Source: a virus. Taken from it: a DNA stretch of 21,925 nt. The stretch lies in IMG/VR virus record IMGVR_UViG_3300030102_003258, positions 4,047-25,971 of that record, one strand, 5' to 3'. Numbering within the stretch: the stretch's first letter is position 1; the number at the start of each line of letters is the position of its first letter. A program made the translations under genes and the position numbers. The notes beneath the pieces are model-generated. The model worked only from the letters and a program-made list of their open reading frames with translations, was not told the origin of the DNA and made no database searches. Positions 6,339 to 12,208 of the stretch are shown piece by piece.

Positions 6339-6586
6339 TTCTTATCCTTTCTATTTTCCCTAAACATTTTTAGCATTTCATAATAAGCCTTACCACCGGC
6401 ATATTCTATTTCTTTACAAAGTTCTTTTTTTTCAATTACTTTTGGAACATTATCAAGTTTTGTATGCCAAATTTTTTTTGCGTAACAATCAGCACATAAA
6501 GGTTTGCCGTTATGTTCTATTAATGCTGTCATTACGCATTCGCTGCATTCTTTCCATTTTTCCACTTCAGGATATAAATAACTCAT
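6335..6586 (-). CDS. Small zinc-finger-like protein
   Basis: An 83-residue protein with two CxxC knuckles, Cys14-x2-Cys17 and Cys31-x2-Cys34, separated by 13 residues, the layout of a zinc ribbon. The rest is a charged helix ending RENRKDKK. It overlaps the metallopeptidase gene upstream by 20 bases and the methyltransferase gene downstream by four. It may bind DNA, RNA or a protein partner; nothing more specific can be read. Confidence 0.75.
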   Translation of the reverse strand: MSYLYPEVEKWKECSECVMTALIEHNGKPLCADCYAKKIWHTKLDNVPKVIEKKELCKEIEYAGGKAYYEMLKMFRENRKDKK

Positions 6587-6872
6587 TTAAACACTTTCTC
6601 AAAGACCTATTCTTTTTAAGTATCGGTGCAAACTCTTGACTTAAATAAGCTGTCTTTTCCTCTCCTATCTTATTAATATCAACTCCATTTAAATCACAAA
6701 TAATATGCCAAAGCTCATGATAAATAGTTTTAGCCATATTCATTTTTGATTGATTTGGGTCTATAGTTAGTTGTAATTTACTACCTTCATACAAACCCCA
6801 ACAATCTTTTAATGTTTTCCAATAAACTTTTATTTGTTTTTGTTTATATTTAATCTTGCGAAATTTCTGCAT
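6567..6872 (-). CDS. Small HExxH metallopeptidase-like protein
   Basis: A 101-residue zincin-like protein. Residues 49-57 give TIYHELWHI with the zinc-binding HExxH as HELWH at 52-56. About 15 residues further on, GEEKTAYLSQEF could supply the third, acidic ligand. The N-terminal half forms the short strands expected before the active helix, with YEGSKLQLTIDP. The size and order recall the ImmA/IrrE or SprT-like peptidases in phages, which often cut regulators, but the target here is unknown. It overlaps the cytosine methyltransferase gene by 23 bases and the zinc-finger gene by 20, so it belongs to one transcript. Confidence 0.8.
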   Translation of the reverse strand: MQKFRKIKYKQKQIKVYWKTLKDCWGLYEGSKLQLTIDPNQSKMNMAKTIYHELWHIICDLNGVDINKIGEEKTAYLSQEFAPILKKNRSLRKCLNELFIS

Positions 6873-7860
6873 CTACTATTGCCTTACCTATTTCATAAGC
6901 TATTTGTGGCACAATACTATTACCAAGTGCTTTTATTCTGTTGGATCTATCTTTGTCCAATTCATAGGATATCCCATGAGGAACTCCACAAAGTTCGGAT
7001 TGAGTTTGCCACCAGGTTTTCCATGATTTTCTTTTGCTATTTGAATTGGTAATCTCATTTGTGTGTTGTCTAAATACTCTTTCTTCCATTGTGTTATGTT
7101 CCCTGTATCCTTCCAATCCCTTGCTGATGGTGTGTAATACATTTTTCTCTCCAGGTAGAGCATCGCATCCGACAGCTTTGCTCCGAATGTGCTGTTCGGT
7201 TTGTTCTTCTTTCGGAGTATAAAACCTCCAGATTTCGTTTGCTCTACTCTCTTGCTCTGTTCCCCTCCCTCTTCGCAACCTACTGTTGGAGTTGGAAACA
7301 TCTTTATTGCTACTGTTAATGGTGTTCCCCCTTGTTTGTATTTCTTTGTTCTCTCCGATGCTGAATCTTGAGTTGGAGTTGGCAATAATCCAAACTCTTT
7401 TTCTTTGATGCCAAGCACCGATGCCTGAAGCTGGAATAATAAGACATTGGACTTGGAAACCTTCTTTTTCCAAATCAGTTTGCACCTGTCTGAGTACCAA
7501 GCCGTTGTTGATGTTAATAATCCCTTCAACATTTTCGCCAACAAACCATTTTGGTTTTGTTTCGGCAACAACTCTAATAGTTTCATCCCAGAGGTAACGA
7601 TCATCGTCTTGTCCTCTTCGTTTTCCTGCAACTGAGAATGGTTGGCATGGGAATCCTCCTGAAACAATGTCGGCTGTGTAGTTTGATCCTTTAACATTTC
7701 TAATATCCTCCTCTATTGGTATATTTTTAAAATTTTTCTGCAATACTTTTTGGCAAAATTTGTCTTTTTCTACAAATCCTATGGTTTTGATTCGTTTTGT
7801 AGCTTCCATACCTAGCGAAAAACCGCCAATTCCGCTAAATAAATCAAGTAATCTGAGCAT
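6850..7860 (-). CDS. dcm: DNA cytosine-C5 methyltransferase
   Basis: A 336-residue enzyme that transfers a methyl group from SAM to C5 of cytosine. Motif I is DLFSGIGGFSLGM at 6-18, motif IV is GGFPCQPFS with catalytic Cys72, motif VI is ENV at 109-111, motif VIII is QRKRVW at 152-157, and motifs IX/X are represented by RIKALGNSIVPQ at about 308-319. The target-recognition region between is Ser/Asn/Arg-rich with repeated NSNS. That region and much of the catalytic part are also open in a second frame for 254 codons (see the nested gene). The ATG at 7860 has no clear ribosome-binding site. It is the first gene of the minus-strand unit down to 4589 and would protect DNA from restriction. Confidence 0.95.
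   Translation of the reverse strand: MLRLLDLFSGIGGFSLGMEATKRIKTIGFVEKDKFCQKVLQKNFKNIPIEEDIRNVKGSNYTADIVSGGFPCQPFSVAGKRRGQDDDRYLWDETIRVVAETKPKWFVGENVEGIININNGLVLRQVQTDLEKEGFQVQCLIIPASGIGAWHQRKRVWIIANSNSRFSIGENKEIQTRGNTINSSNKDVSNSNSRLRRGRGTEQESRANEIWRFYTPKEEQTEQHIRSKAVGCDALPGEKNVLHTISKGLEGYREHNTMEERVFRQHTNEITNSNSKRKSWKTWWQTQSELCGVPHGISYELDKDRSNRIKALGNSIVPQIAYEIGKAIVDAEISQD
6933..7697 (-). CDS. Long ORF nested in the cytosine methyltransferase gene (+1 frame), PTPT/MGYP protein
   Basis: A 254-codon ORF wholly inside dcm, read one base forward of its frame. The ATG at 7697 has AGGAGG (7712-7707) nine bases upstream, made from the dcm codons for Glu-Glu. The product has LLPTPTQDSA at 104-113, MFPTPTVG at 133-140, YYTPSARDWKD at 187-197 and LNPNFVEFLMGYPMNW at 232-247. 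I know this set of motifs from ORFs seen with phage cytosine methyltransferases. The PTPT motifs arise from CCAACTCCAAC repeats that encode NSNS in the dcm frame. A stop-free run this long in AT-rich DNA is very unlikely by chance. The function is unknown. It may be a second product or an evolutionary echo of a frame change in the recognition region. Confidence 0.55.
   Translation of the reverse strand: MLKDQTTQPTLFQEDSHANHSQLQENEEDKTMIVTSGMKLLELLPKQNQNGLLAKMLKGLLTSTTAWYSDRCKLIWKKKVSKSNVLLFQLQASVLGIKEKEFGLLPTPTQDSASERTKKYKQGGTPLTVAIKMFPTPTVGCEEGGEQSKRVEQTKSGGFILRKKNKPNSTFGAKLSDAMLYLERKMYYTPSARDWKDTGNITQWKKEYLDNTQMRLPIQIAKENHGKPGGKLNPNFVEFLMGYPMNWTKIDPTE
7707..7712 (-). promoter_or_regulatory. 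AGGAGG ribosome-binding site for the nested ORF
   Basis: A perfect AGGAGG on the minus strand, nine bases before the ATG at 7697 and inside the methyltransferase coding sequence (Glu50-Glu51, codons GAG GAG). It is stronger than the site of the host gene itself, which has none visible. Confidence 0.6.
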
Positions 7861-7902
7861 ATTCGCTTGTAGATTATTTAATAACTTTAATCAAGATGTA
7901 TA

Positions 7903-7931
7903 TTGCTTTTACAATATTTGTTCTATATAAA
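7903..7931 (+). promoter_or_regulatory. Candidate promoter of the early operon, near-leaderless
   Basis: TTGCTT (7903-7908), 17 bases, then TATAAA (7926-7931). The first ATG of the operon at 7939 is only seven bases after the -10, and no ribosome-binding site precedes it, so the mRNA may be leaderless. The -35 match is weak. Confidence 0.35.
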
Positions 7932-7938
7932 CGAATCA

Positions 7939-8199
7939 ATGCTGATAAAAATAGGAAAGGAATGGAAACACAGAAAGGATGGTGGTTGCTTTTCAGCAGA
8001 CCATCTTTCTCCCTCACAATGTAATAAACCTACGGATCAATGGTTTTATAACTATTGCGTCTTATCGGAAGATGAAAGAAAGAAGTTGCCACCAAACTGT
8101 AAGATGATTTTTGGAGCTATGATAGGAAGAGCTTTACAAGACATCATTGTTTATAAATTAACAATCAAAGAAGTAATGGAAGGAAAGAAAAATGGCTGA
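7939..8199 (+). CDS. Probable N-terminal half of a PD-(D/E)XK exonuclease
   Basis: An 86-residue protein. The ATG at 7939 is preferred over a TTG at 7903 that lies within the candidate promoter. The sequence FSADHLSPSQCNKPTDQWFY (18-37) followed by IFGAMIGRALQDII (57-70) matches the N-terminal part of RecB/Cas4-like phage nucleases, where a Ser-x-Ser-Gln cluster precedes an FG-x2-IG-x-A-x-Q helix. The catalytic Asp, Glu and Lys are absent and the protein stops soon after this helix. The gene at 10713-11369 has exactly the missing part. The two may form one split enzyme that resects DNA ends for the annealing recombinase. The stop overlaps the next ATG by eight bases. Confidence 0.65.
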   Translation: MLIKIGKEWKHRKDGGCFSADHLSPSQCNKPTDQWFYNYCVLSEDERKKLPPNCKMIFGAMIGRALQDIIVYKLTIKEVMEGKKNG

Positions 8200-8437
8200 T
8201 GTAGGTTATAATCCAATGGCGAATACCCTCAATGAATTAAAAAGGGAACTTGAACATTATAAAAGAGATTACCAGGAAGCACAAAGAATTAATAATTCTC
8301 ATAAAGTTATGAATGGTAAACTAAGTTTACAAATCAATAACCTTAATTTTGAAAATAAAAAATTAAAAAATAAAATTGCTGAACTAGAAGAACAAATCAA
8401 ACAGAAAGGGTCTAATGACAAAGCAAAAATCAACTGA
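8192..8437 (+). CDS. Coiled-coil protein
   Basis: An 81-residue protein. Almost all of it after residue 12 is a predicted long coiled coil rich in Glu, Lys, Asn and Leu (for example LQINNLNFENKKLKNKIAEL). AAGGAAAG lies four bases before the ATG at 8192, which overlaps the preceding gene by eight bases. The 3' end overlaps the annealing-protein gene by 23 bases. It is likely to be an adaptor or oligomerisation partner of its neighbours; no family recognised. Confidence 0.75.
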   Translation: MADVGYNPMANTLNELKRELEHYKRDYQEAQRINNSHKVMNGKLSLQINNLNFENKKLKNKIAELEEQIKQKGSNDKAKIN

Positions 8438-9014
8438 AGAAAAAGAATCTAATAAAGGTTCGTTTAAAGATAGATATAAAAAATGTTTATCTGAACTAAA
8501 AAAAATACCTACAGTTAATATAAAAGGTAAAAAATATTCTACTGTGGCTGAAAGATTTAAACATTTAAAAGAATATTTTCCTGAATCTAAAATAGATGAA
8601 CAACTAATACACCATGACAATGATAGAGTTGTAGCAAAAACAACATTATATATTGGAGATCAACCTTATGCAGTTGGTCATAGTGAAGAGTTTCGTAATT
8701 CATCATTTATAAATAAAACAAGTGCTATGGAGAATGCCTTCACAAGCAGTTTAGGAAGGTGCATCGCAGCATTTGGATTAGCAGGATCTGAATATGCTAG
8801 TGCTGATGAACTTACTGTAGCTTTATTAAGTCAAGGAATAAAAAAAGATAATGAAGATGTGCTAAAAAAAATAGAAGGCACAACTACAAAAACAAAATTA
8901 AATAGCACCTATAGTGAATATATGAAAAAACATGAAAACATTATGAGTGCTTTTAATAAAAAAGAAAAGACCATTGAAACTAACGGAGGACAAAATGTCA
9001 AATCAAAGTGGTAA
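8415..9014 (+). CDS. Single-strand annealing protein (Erf/DUF1071-like, Rad52-type)
   Basis: A 199-residue protein that would bind and anneal single-stranded DNA for phage recombination. Residues 71-92 hold a beta region with AKTTLYIGDQPYAVGHSEEF. Residues 102-122 hold TSAMENAFTSSLGRCIAAFG, and 128-133 hold ASADEL. The pattern E-x2-x-TS-x-x-GR-x-(I/L)-A-x-x-G with a following (A/S)-S-A-D-E is the signature of this family in phages. The tail from about residue 145 is charged and disordered. AAAGGG lies upstream of the ATG at 8415. Its neighbours, an exonuclease and a possible SSB, form a lambda-Red-like module. The superfamily call is firm, the exact subfamily less so. Confidence 0.75.
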   Translation: MTKQKSTEEKESNKGSFKDRYKKCLSELKKIPTVNIKGKKYSTVAERFKHLKEYFPESKIDEQLIHHDNDRVVAKTTLYIGDQPYAVGHSEEFRNSSFINKTSAMENAFTSSLGRCIAAFGLAGSEYASADELTVALLSQGIKKDNEDVLKKIEGTTTKTKLNSTYSEYMKKHENIMSAFNKKEKTIETNGGQNVKSKW

Positions 9015-9351
9015 AGAGAAGGATTGGGTATTCTTTGAATACGATCCAAGTAACGAAAGGTCTGTAAAAATAGATTTCTCAGGTAACATTAAATTAAACA
9101 ATGGTGCTAAAGGAACTATTTTAGGATCTAAAGGTTCATCAAAAGATGGCAACACCAAGTTTGTTAGAATTTTTAAACAAGTAGGAGTTTTGTTTAAGGG
9201 TGATGATAATAAATTTACAGGCGATATAAACGATGCTGAGATTGGTGGAAAGAAAGCACTTATAGGTTGGTTAAATGCAGACGCTAAAGTTAAAAACATT
9301 AGTGGTTATGCAAACGAACCAAAAGCCAAAAATAATGATATGAACTTCTAA
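8995..9351 (+). CDS. Possible single-strand DNA-binding protein
   Basis: A 118-residue protein. The ATG at 8995 has GGAGG five bases upstream and is preferred over an earlier TTG-type start within the annealing gene, which it overlaps by 20 bases. The sequence alternates short strands: WVFFEYDPS, VKIDFSGNIKLN, FVRIFKQVGVLFKG, ALIGWLN, as expected for a small beta barrel. It ends NNDMNF, an acidic-then-Phe tip that resembles the C-terminus of SSB proteins. The location just after the annealing protein supports a DNA-binding role. This is inference; I do not recognise a named family. Confidence 0.65.
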   Translation: MSNQSGKEKDWVFFEYDPSNERSVKIDFSGNIKLNNGAKGTILGSKGSSKDGNTKFVRIFKQVGVLFKGDDNKFTGDINDAEIGGKKALIGWLNADAKVKNISGYANEPKAKNNDMNF

Positions 9352-9533
9352 TGGATGTTCTTGTCGTCATCATGCACTTATTAAATGGTTCAGTAGTTGA
9401 GGCTTCGGTTTCAGCTACTGCTCCAAAAATGCTTTGCCATGATGCTTTTGAACAAATAACACAGTTTGATACGGCTAAAAGCAAAGCATATTATAAAGGA
9501 AAAACAGTTTTATACTACTACTGCAAGGATTGA
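9351..9533 (+). CDS. Hypothetical small protein
   Basis: A 60-residue protein whose ATG overlaps the TAA of the preceding gene (TAATG). The N-terminus is hydrophobic (MDVLVVIMHLLNG) but too short for a clear membrane span. The C-terminus has YYKGKTVLYYYCKD. Such small proteins occur in marine phage early operons, but I know no function. A possible ribosome-binding site for the following gene (AAGGAT) lies in its last codons. Confidence 0.65.
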   Translation: MDVLVVIMHLLNGSVVEASVSATAPKMLCHDAFEQITQFDTAKSKAYYKGKTVLYYYCKD

Positions 9534-9534
9534 A

Positions 9535-9843
9535 ATGTCGGATAATATTGAAAGCATACACAAACTACCAAAACATTTAGAGAGATTATTAAAAGAAAAA
9601 GAAGAAGAATATGGCTCTTTCTCAAAAACAAGCTATGTCATGCAAAAGATTATTGAAGGTTATTTATCAGCTTATAATGGATATGTTGTAAAAGCACCTA
9701 AAAATATATGGGGAATATTAAATATTGATGAAAAGAATTGGAGAAGTATAACCAATAAAAAATATAAAAAAGATACCTATGATGATATTAATGGGTATGC
9801 AGAATGTAATAGAGGATTGGCGTTAAATGACAGAAAAAAGTAA
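9535..9843 (+). CDS. MazG-like / DUF6378-like protein
   Basis: A 102-residue helical protein starting at the ATG at 9535, which has AAGGATTG just upstream; an earlier in-frame start at 9466 lies inside the preceding gene. The layout is EKEEEYGSFS at 21-30, a helix with IIEGYLSAYNG, then IDEKNWRSITNKKYKKDTYDDINGYAE at 64-90. E-x2-x-YG near the start and D-(S/T)-x2-D-x2-GYA near the end is the pattern of DUF6378 and related all-alpha MazG-like proteins, which act on nucleotides. If so it may adjust the nucleotide pool. Enzyme activity is not shown. Confidence 0.6.
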   Translation: MSDNIESIHKLPKHLERLLKEKEEEYGSFSKTSYVMQKIIEGYLSAYNGYVVKAPKNIWGILNIDEKNWRSITNKKYKKDTYDDINGYAECNRGLALNDRKK

Positions 9844-10054
9844 AATACCCATGACACCAGTTATGCTGCGTCTATTGAATTTTATCAAAAAATACTATAA
9901 AAAAAATAATTATATGCCAACTTTTCAAGAAATGGCAGAGGGTCTGGACTACAAATCCAAGAACTCAATAACTGTCTTGATAGATAAATTGGCTGAAAGA
10001 AATGACCTGAAGAAAATTAAAGGTTATAGAAGGAATATAGAATTGAATGACTAA
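9827..10054 (+). CDS. LexA-type winged-helix DNA-binding protein
   Basis: A 75-residue protein equal to the N-terminal domain of LexA without the protease part. MTPVMLRLLNFIKKYYKKNN (9-28) is the first helix, PTFQEMAEGL (31-40) the second, and KSKNSITVLIDKLAERNDL (43-61) the recognition helix and following turn. The wing is KIKGYRRNIEL. The start overlaps the preceding gene by 17 bases and the stop overlaps the next ATG region by eight. A small regulator of phage or host SOS-type promoters is likely. Lacking the self-cleavage domain, it would not respond to RecA as LexA does. Confidence 0.8.
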   Translation: MTEKSKIPMTPVMLRLLNFIKKYYKKNNYMPTFQEMAEGLDYKSKNSITVLIDKLAERNDLKKIKGYRRNIELND

Positions 10055-10298
10055 AGTACAAAAAGATACACTTGCAGAACTTATGGTCAACTTCAGAGAA
10101 ACTTTTGAGGGTGCTACTGTAGAAGAAGCTACAGAAAAAGCTCATTCCTCAAAAAAGCCTAGCGATGACGCAGAAGTAACAATCACCGATAAGCGTTTTG
10201 TTAGGTCAAATATAAAACTGATCGGTGAGGAAACAAATGACAATAGAACCAAAGAAACTCAAGGATCTGGAGTCGAAGCAGGAGAGGTTAGTAAGTAG
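10047..10298 (+). CDS. Hypothetical acidic protein
   Basis: An 83-residue protein with a possible helix at the start (VQKDTLAELMVNFRETFEG) and an acidic, probably disordered remainder. The ATG overlaps the stop of the LexA-like gene. Its last 62 bases overlap another ORF in a different frame at 10237-10404, which has its own ribosome-binding site. No family recognised. Confidence 0.55.
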   Translation: MTKVQKDTLAELMVNFRETFEGATVEEATEKAHSSKKPSDDAEVTITDKRFVRSNIKLIGEETNDNRTKETQGSGVEAGEVSK

Positions 10299-10404
10299 AA
10301 TGTATAAGCACAAAACATTATACTTAAAAAGCAAAGCTAGATTACCTCAAATAGCTGAGAAGATCATGGAGTTGAAACAAAGACAAACTAGAATAACTAC
10401 TTAA
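10237..10404 (+). CDS. Small basic helical protein
   Basis: A 55-residue ORF. The ATG at 10237 follows GTGAGG at seven bases. The protein begins MTIEPKKLKDLESKQERL and continues as one long Lys/Arg/Gln-rich helix (KARLPQIAEKIMELKQRQ) with a heptad-like pattern. It overlaps the preceding gene by 62 bases. The stop lies in the loop/right arm of a hairpin at 10385-10413. Possibly a DNA-associated or adaptor protein; no family recognised. Confidence 0.55.
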   Translation: MTIEPKKLKDLESKQERLVSRMYKHKTLYLKSKARLPQIAEKIMELKQRQTRITT

Positions 10405-10413
10405 TTCTAGTTT
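10385..10413 (+). terminator. Hairpin after the first part of the early operon (weak terminator candidate)
   Basis: AAACTAGAAT (10385-10394) pairs perfectly with ATTCTAGTTT (10404-10413) around a nine-base loop, followed by TTA only. The stem is A+T-rich and the T run short, so termination would be partial. It precedes the Cro/C1-like gene and could set a lower level for the genes after it. Confidence 0.35.
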
Positions 10414-10471
10414 TACATTCAAAAGTTGCAACAAGGGTTAAAGGGTTCTTTGTCTTAAATGAAAGGAAACA

Positions 10472-10729
10472 ATGTCTGAAATATCATTAGAACAAAAAGA
10501 AAGAGAGTTTTATCAAAAACTTGGAGTTGCTTTACGTCAAGCAAGAAGAGCAGCTAATAAATCACAAAGCGATGTTGCTCAATCAATCAATGTAACTTTC
10601 CAACAAATTCAAAAGTATGAGAAAGCTACAAACTATCCAAAAGAATTTAGAACTAGACAAATAGTAAAATTCTTAGGTAGAAATGATTACGATGGTTTTT
10701 TAAGGGATTTTAATGTTCACACCAATTAG
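10472..10729 (+). CDS. Cro/C1-type (XRE) helix-turn-helix regulator
   Basis: An 85-residue DNA-binding protein. KLGVALRQARRAANKSQSDV (16-35) followed by AQSINVTFQQIQKYEKATNYP gives the canonical five-helix HTH_XRE unit, with the helix-turn-helix at about 31-50. The C-terminal part is short (VKFLGRNDYDGFLRDF). AAAGGAAAC lies upstream of the ATG. The last 17 bases overlap the next gene, the catalytic nuclease half. It probably controls one of the divergent early promoters; no operator can be assigned with confidence. Confidence 0.85.
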   Translation: MSEISLEQKEREFYQKLGVALRQARRAANKSQSDVAQSINVTFQQIQKYEKATNYPKEFRTRQIVKFLGRNDYDGFLRDFNVHTN

Positions 10730-11369
10730 AGAAAAATTAAATAGCTTAATACCTGATACTAAGGAGATAGACGCTTTTAATCATTACTCAACTATTATTG
10801 AAAGAATGATTGTTAATGGTGATGCTGCACATAGGAGCATACCAGGTTTTGAAAAGTGTAAGCCTGAGATAGAAACTTATAAAGTCTTTGATGGCATAAC
10901 TATACCGGTACATGGTTATGCAGATTTGAAAGCAGACAAAGCTGATAACTTCAAAGGTATGATTATTGAAGATAAATGTAAGTTTCCAAGAAGAGGTAGA
11001 GTTAAGAAAGATGGTACAAGAAGTTGGACCACAGCTAAGTTACCTCAAGATGTGCCAGAGTCTTATCACTTAATACAAACAGATTTTTATTACTATGCTA
11101 CTGAACTCCCAATATATATTTGTTATATTAATGAGGAAGGTTACAAAGTATTTAGTGCTGAGAACTGTGAGCTCCTAACACCTAAGAGCATAGAGAGCAG
11201 GAGAAAAGACTTTATCCAAAGATGTAAGGTAAGACAAAACTTACTTAGAATATCAGATGATGCTAATGTATTGAAAGATTATATACAGCCTGACTTTGAT
11301 CACTTCTTTTGGAAAAACGACCTAGATCCAAGCTATTTAGAAAACGCTAAAAAGTTTTGGTCTAGTTAA
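10713..11369 (+). CDS. PD-(D/E)XK exonuclease, catalytic half
   Basis: A 218-residue nuclease of the RecB/Cas4-like group. HGYADLKAD at 68-76 holds the catalytic Asp71, and MIIEDKCKF at 83-91 holds E86-D-K88. Residues 118-130 (YHLIQTDFYYYAT) give the Q-x3-Y motif that follows the core in this group. The C-terminal IQPDFDHFFWKNDL is a recognisable tail of marine phage exonucleases. Full-length relatives I know of have about 80 more residues at the N-terminus, and the gene at 7939-8199 resembles that part. AAGGGA lies five bases before the ATG. It ends the early operon. It would provide single-stranded DNA for the annealing protein. Confidence 0.8.
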   Translation: MFTPIREKLNSLIPDTKEIDAFNHYSTIIERMIVNGDAAHRSIPGFEKCKPEIETYKVFDGITIPVHGYADLKADKADNFKGMIIEDKCKFPRRGRVKKDGTRSWTTAKLPQDVPESYHLIQTDFYYYATELPIYICYINEEGYKVFSAENCELLTPKSIESRRKDFIQRCKVRQNLLRISDDANVLKDYIQPDFDHFFWKNDLDPSYLENAKKFWSS

Positions 11370-11374
11370 TATTT

Positions 11375-11417
11375 GGCGGCAATCAATGCTGTAAGCAGTA
11401 TTCCCCTGATTGTCGCC
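11375..11417. terminator. Long two-part hairpin between convergent operons
   Basis: GGCGGCAATCA (11375-11385) pairs with TGATTGTCGCC (11407-11417), eleven pairs with one G-T. Inside, ATGCTG (11386-11391) pairs with CAGTAT (11396-11401), one G-T, loop TAAG, leaving a TCCCC bulge. It sits between the last early gene and the last late gene, which face each other, so it probably acts as an RNA 3'-end structure in both directions. No T run follows on either strand, so it is not a standard intrinsic terminator. Confidence 0.5.
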
Positions 11418-11422
11418 TAGTA

Positions 11423-11626
11423 TTACCAATCATTAAAAGGAATAGTTTTTCGTTTTATATATTTATCATAGCAGCTAGACACCCCTTCAGTATGGGTTTC
11501 ACAGAATACCTTGTTCTCTGCATTTATAATCCAACCGCTTTGATCTGATGAATGTTTGTGTTTACAGAAATGACAAGAACCAATAACCCTTGAAACATTT
11601 TTTCTGTCCCAAGTTTTTTTCTTCAT
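11423..11626 (-). CDS. Small Cys/His-rich protein
   Basis: A 67-residue protein with CHFCKHKH at 18-25 and VFCETHTEGVSSCYDKY at 41-57. The Cys/His pairs look like a zinc-binding module (C-x2-C ... C-x2-H ... C). The start is basic (MKKKTWDRKN). The ATG overlaps the stop of the preceding gene as ATGA. It is the last gene of the long late operon, followed by the intergenic hairpin. No family recognised. Confidence 0.7.
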   Translation of the reverse strand: MKKKTWDRKNVSRVIGSCHFCKHKHSSDQSGWIINAENKVFCETHTEGVSSCYDKYIKRKTIPFNDW

Positions 11627-11871
11627 GTTCTTGCGTAATTAGGTTTCTTTCCTTTTCTTGATCTTCTTTCTGCTCTATTTTTTCTAGCAACAGCAGCTCT
11701 TCTTTGTCCTGATGACATTGATCTTGCTTTAGCTAATGGCACACATTTAGGATAGTTTCTTCTCTTCTCACCTTTTTTTCTACCACATGGAGGAAAACTA
11801 CCATCGGATCTTTTGTTAGCTATATCTACCCATCTTTCAGCAACCCAAGACCTTAATCCTTTTTTAGCCAT
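11623..11871 (-). CDS. Basic DUF5872-like protein
   Basis: An 82-residue, highly basic protein. KKGLRSWVAERWVDIANK (3-20), then PPCGRKKGEKRRNYPKCVPL (27-46), then a Lys/Arg-rich tail. W-V-D-I, C-G-R and Y-P-K-C-V-P in this order match the small phage family I know as DUF5872 (recognised from memory). The charge suggests nucleic-acid binding in the particle or the cell. The ATG overlaps the TAA of the gene before it by one base. Confidence 0.75.
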   Translation of the reverse strand: MAKKGLRSWVAERWVDIANKRSDGSFPPCGRKKGEKRRNYPKCVPLAKARSMSSGQRRAAVARKNRAERRSRKGKKPNYART

Positions 11872-12026
11872 TATCTTCTTCTTTTAGTTTTCTTTTTTTT
11901 CTTTTTACCACCTGGTGTTATTTTACCTGAACAAACACCACTAGCATACATATTAGCGTAAGCTGAAGGATAAACCTTGAACTTACGTTTAGCAGCAGCC
12001 TTACCTCTTGCACAAAGTTTAGCCAT
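11871..12026 (-). CDS. Small basic protein (51 aa)
   Basis: An ORF of 51 residues that starts MAKLCARGKAAAKRKFKVYP, continues SAYANMYASGVCSGKI, and ends in a poly-Lys/Arg tail. The KAAAKRKFKVYPSAYAN core is a pattern I have seen in small phage proteins, always basic. It overlaps both neighbours by one base in TAATG junctions, strong evidence for real, coupled translation. Two Cys residues are conserved in position. The function is unknown; DNA or RNA binding is suggested only by charge. Confidence 0.75.
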   Translation of the reverse strand: MAKLCARGKAAAKRKFKVYPSAYANMYASGVCSGKITPGGKKKKKKTKRRR

Positions 12027-12151
12027 TACTTTCTCTTCTTTCTCTTTTTTCTTTTCTTTAACATAGCAAAATCAGCACCAGTTATTTTATCTCTTGGTGG
12101 TGCAATCCTTGCTAGTTTCTTTTGTTTTGGACTATATTTACTAAACGGCAT
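12026..12151 (-). CDS. Small basic protein (41 aa)
   Basis: A 41-residue ORF beginning MPFSKYSPKQKKLARIAPPR, then DKITGADFAMLK and a run of Lys/Arg. The K-Q-x-K-L-A-x-(I/V)-A-P-P-x-D-x-I-T-x-x-D-F pattern is familiar from small phage proteins. AGGAGA lies five bases before the ATG at 12151, and the TAA overlaps the next ATG (TAATG). No catalytic residues; probably nucleic-acid or protein binding. Confidence 0.75.
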   Translation of the reverse strand: MPFSKYSPKQKKLARIAPPRDKITGADFAMLKKRKKRKKRK

Positions 12152-12187
12152 ATTTTCTCCTATTGTTAGTTTCCCTCCGACTCTCCC

Positions 12188-12204
12188 AGCTAATTCAGTT
12201 AGCT
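12188..12204. repeat. Short hairpin in the small-gene cluster
   Basis: AGCTAA (12188-12193) and TTAGCT (12199-12204) form six perfect pairs with a five-base loop, in the only sizeable gap of this cluster. It may separate the translation of two micro-genes or stabilise an mRNA end. Confidence 0.3.
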
Positions 12205-12208
12205 ACAC

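Noticed and set aside
6834-7635. Several plus-strand ORFs over the cytosine methyltransferase region
   Set aside because: They are short, antisense, Cys/Phe/Ser-rich and have no starts with ribosome-binding sites. Only the minus-strand nested ORF has independent support.
11375-11417. tRNA or other structured RNA gene at the convergent junction
   Set aside because: There are no D or T arms and no CCA end; it is one extended hairpin only.
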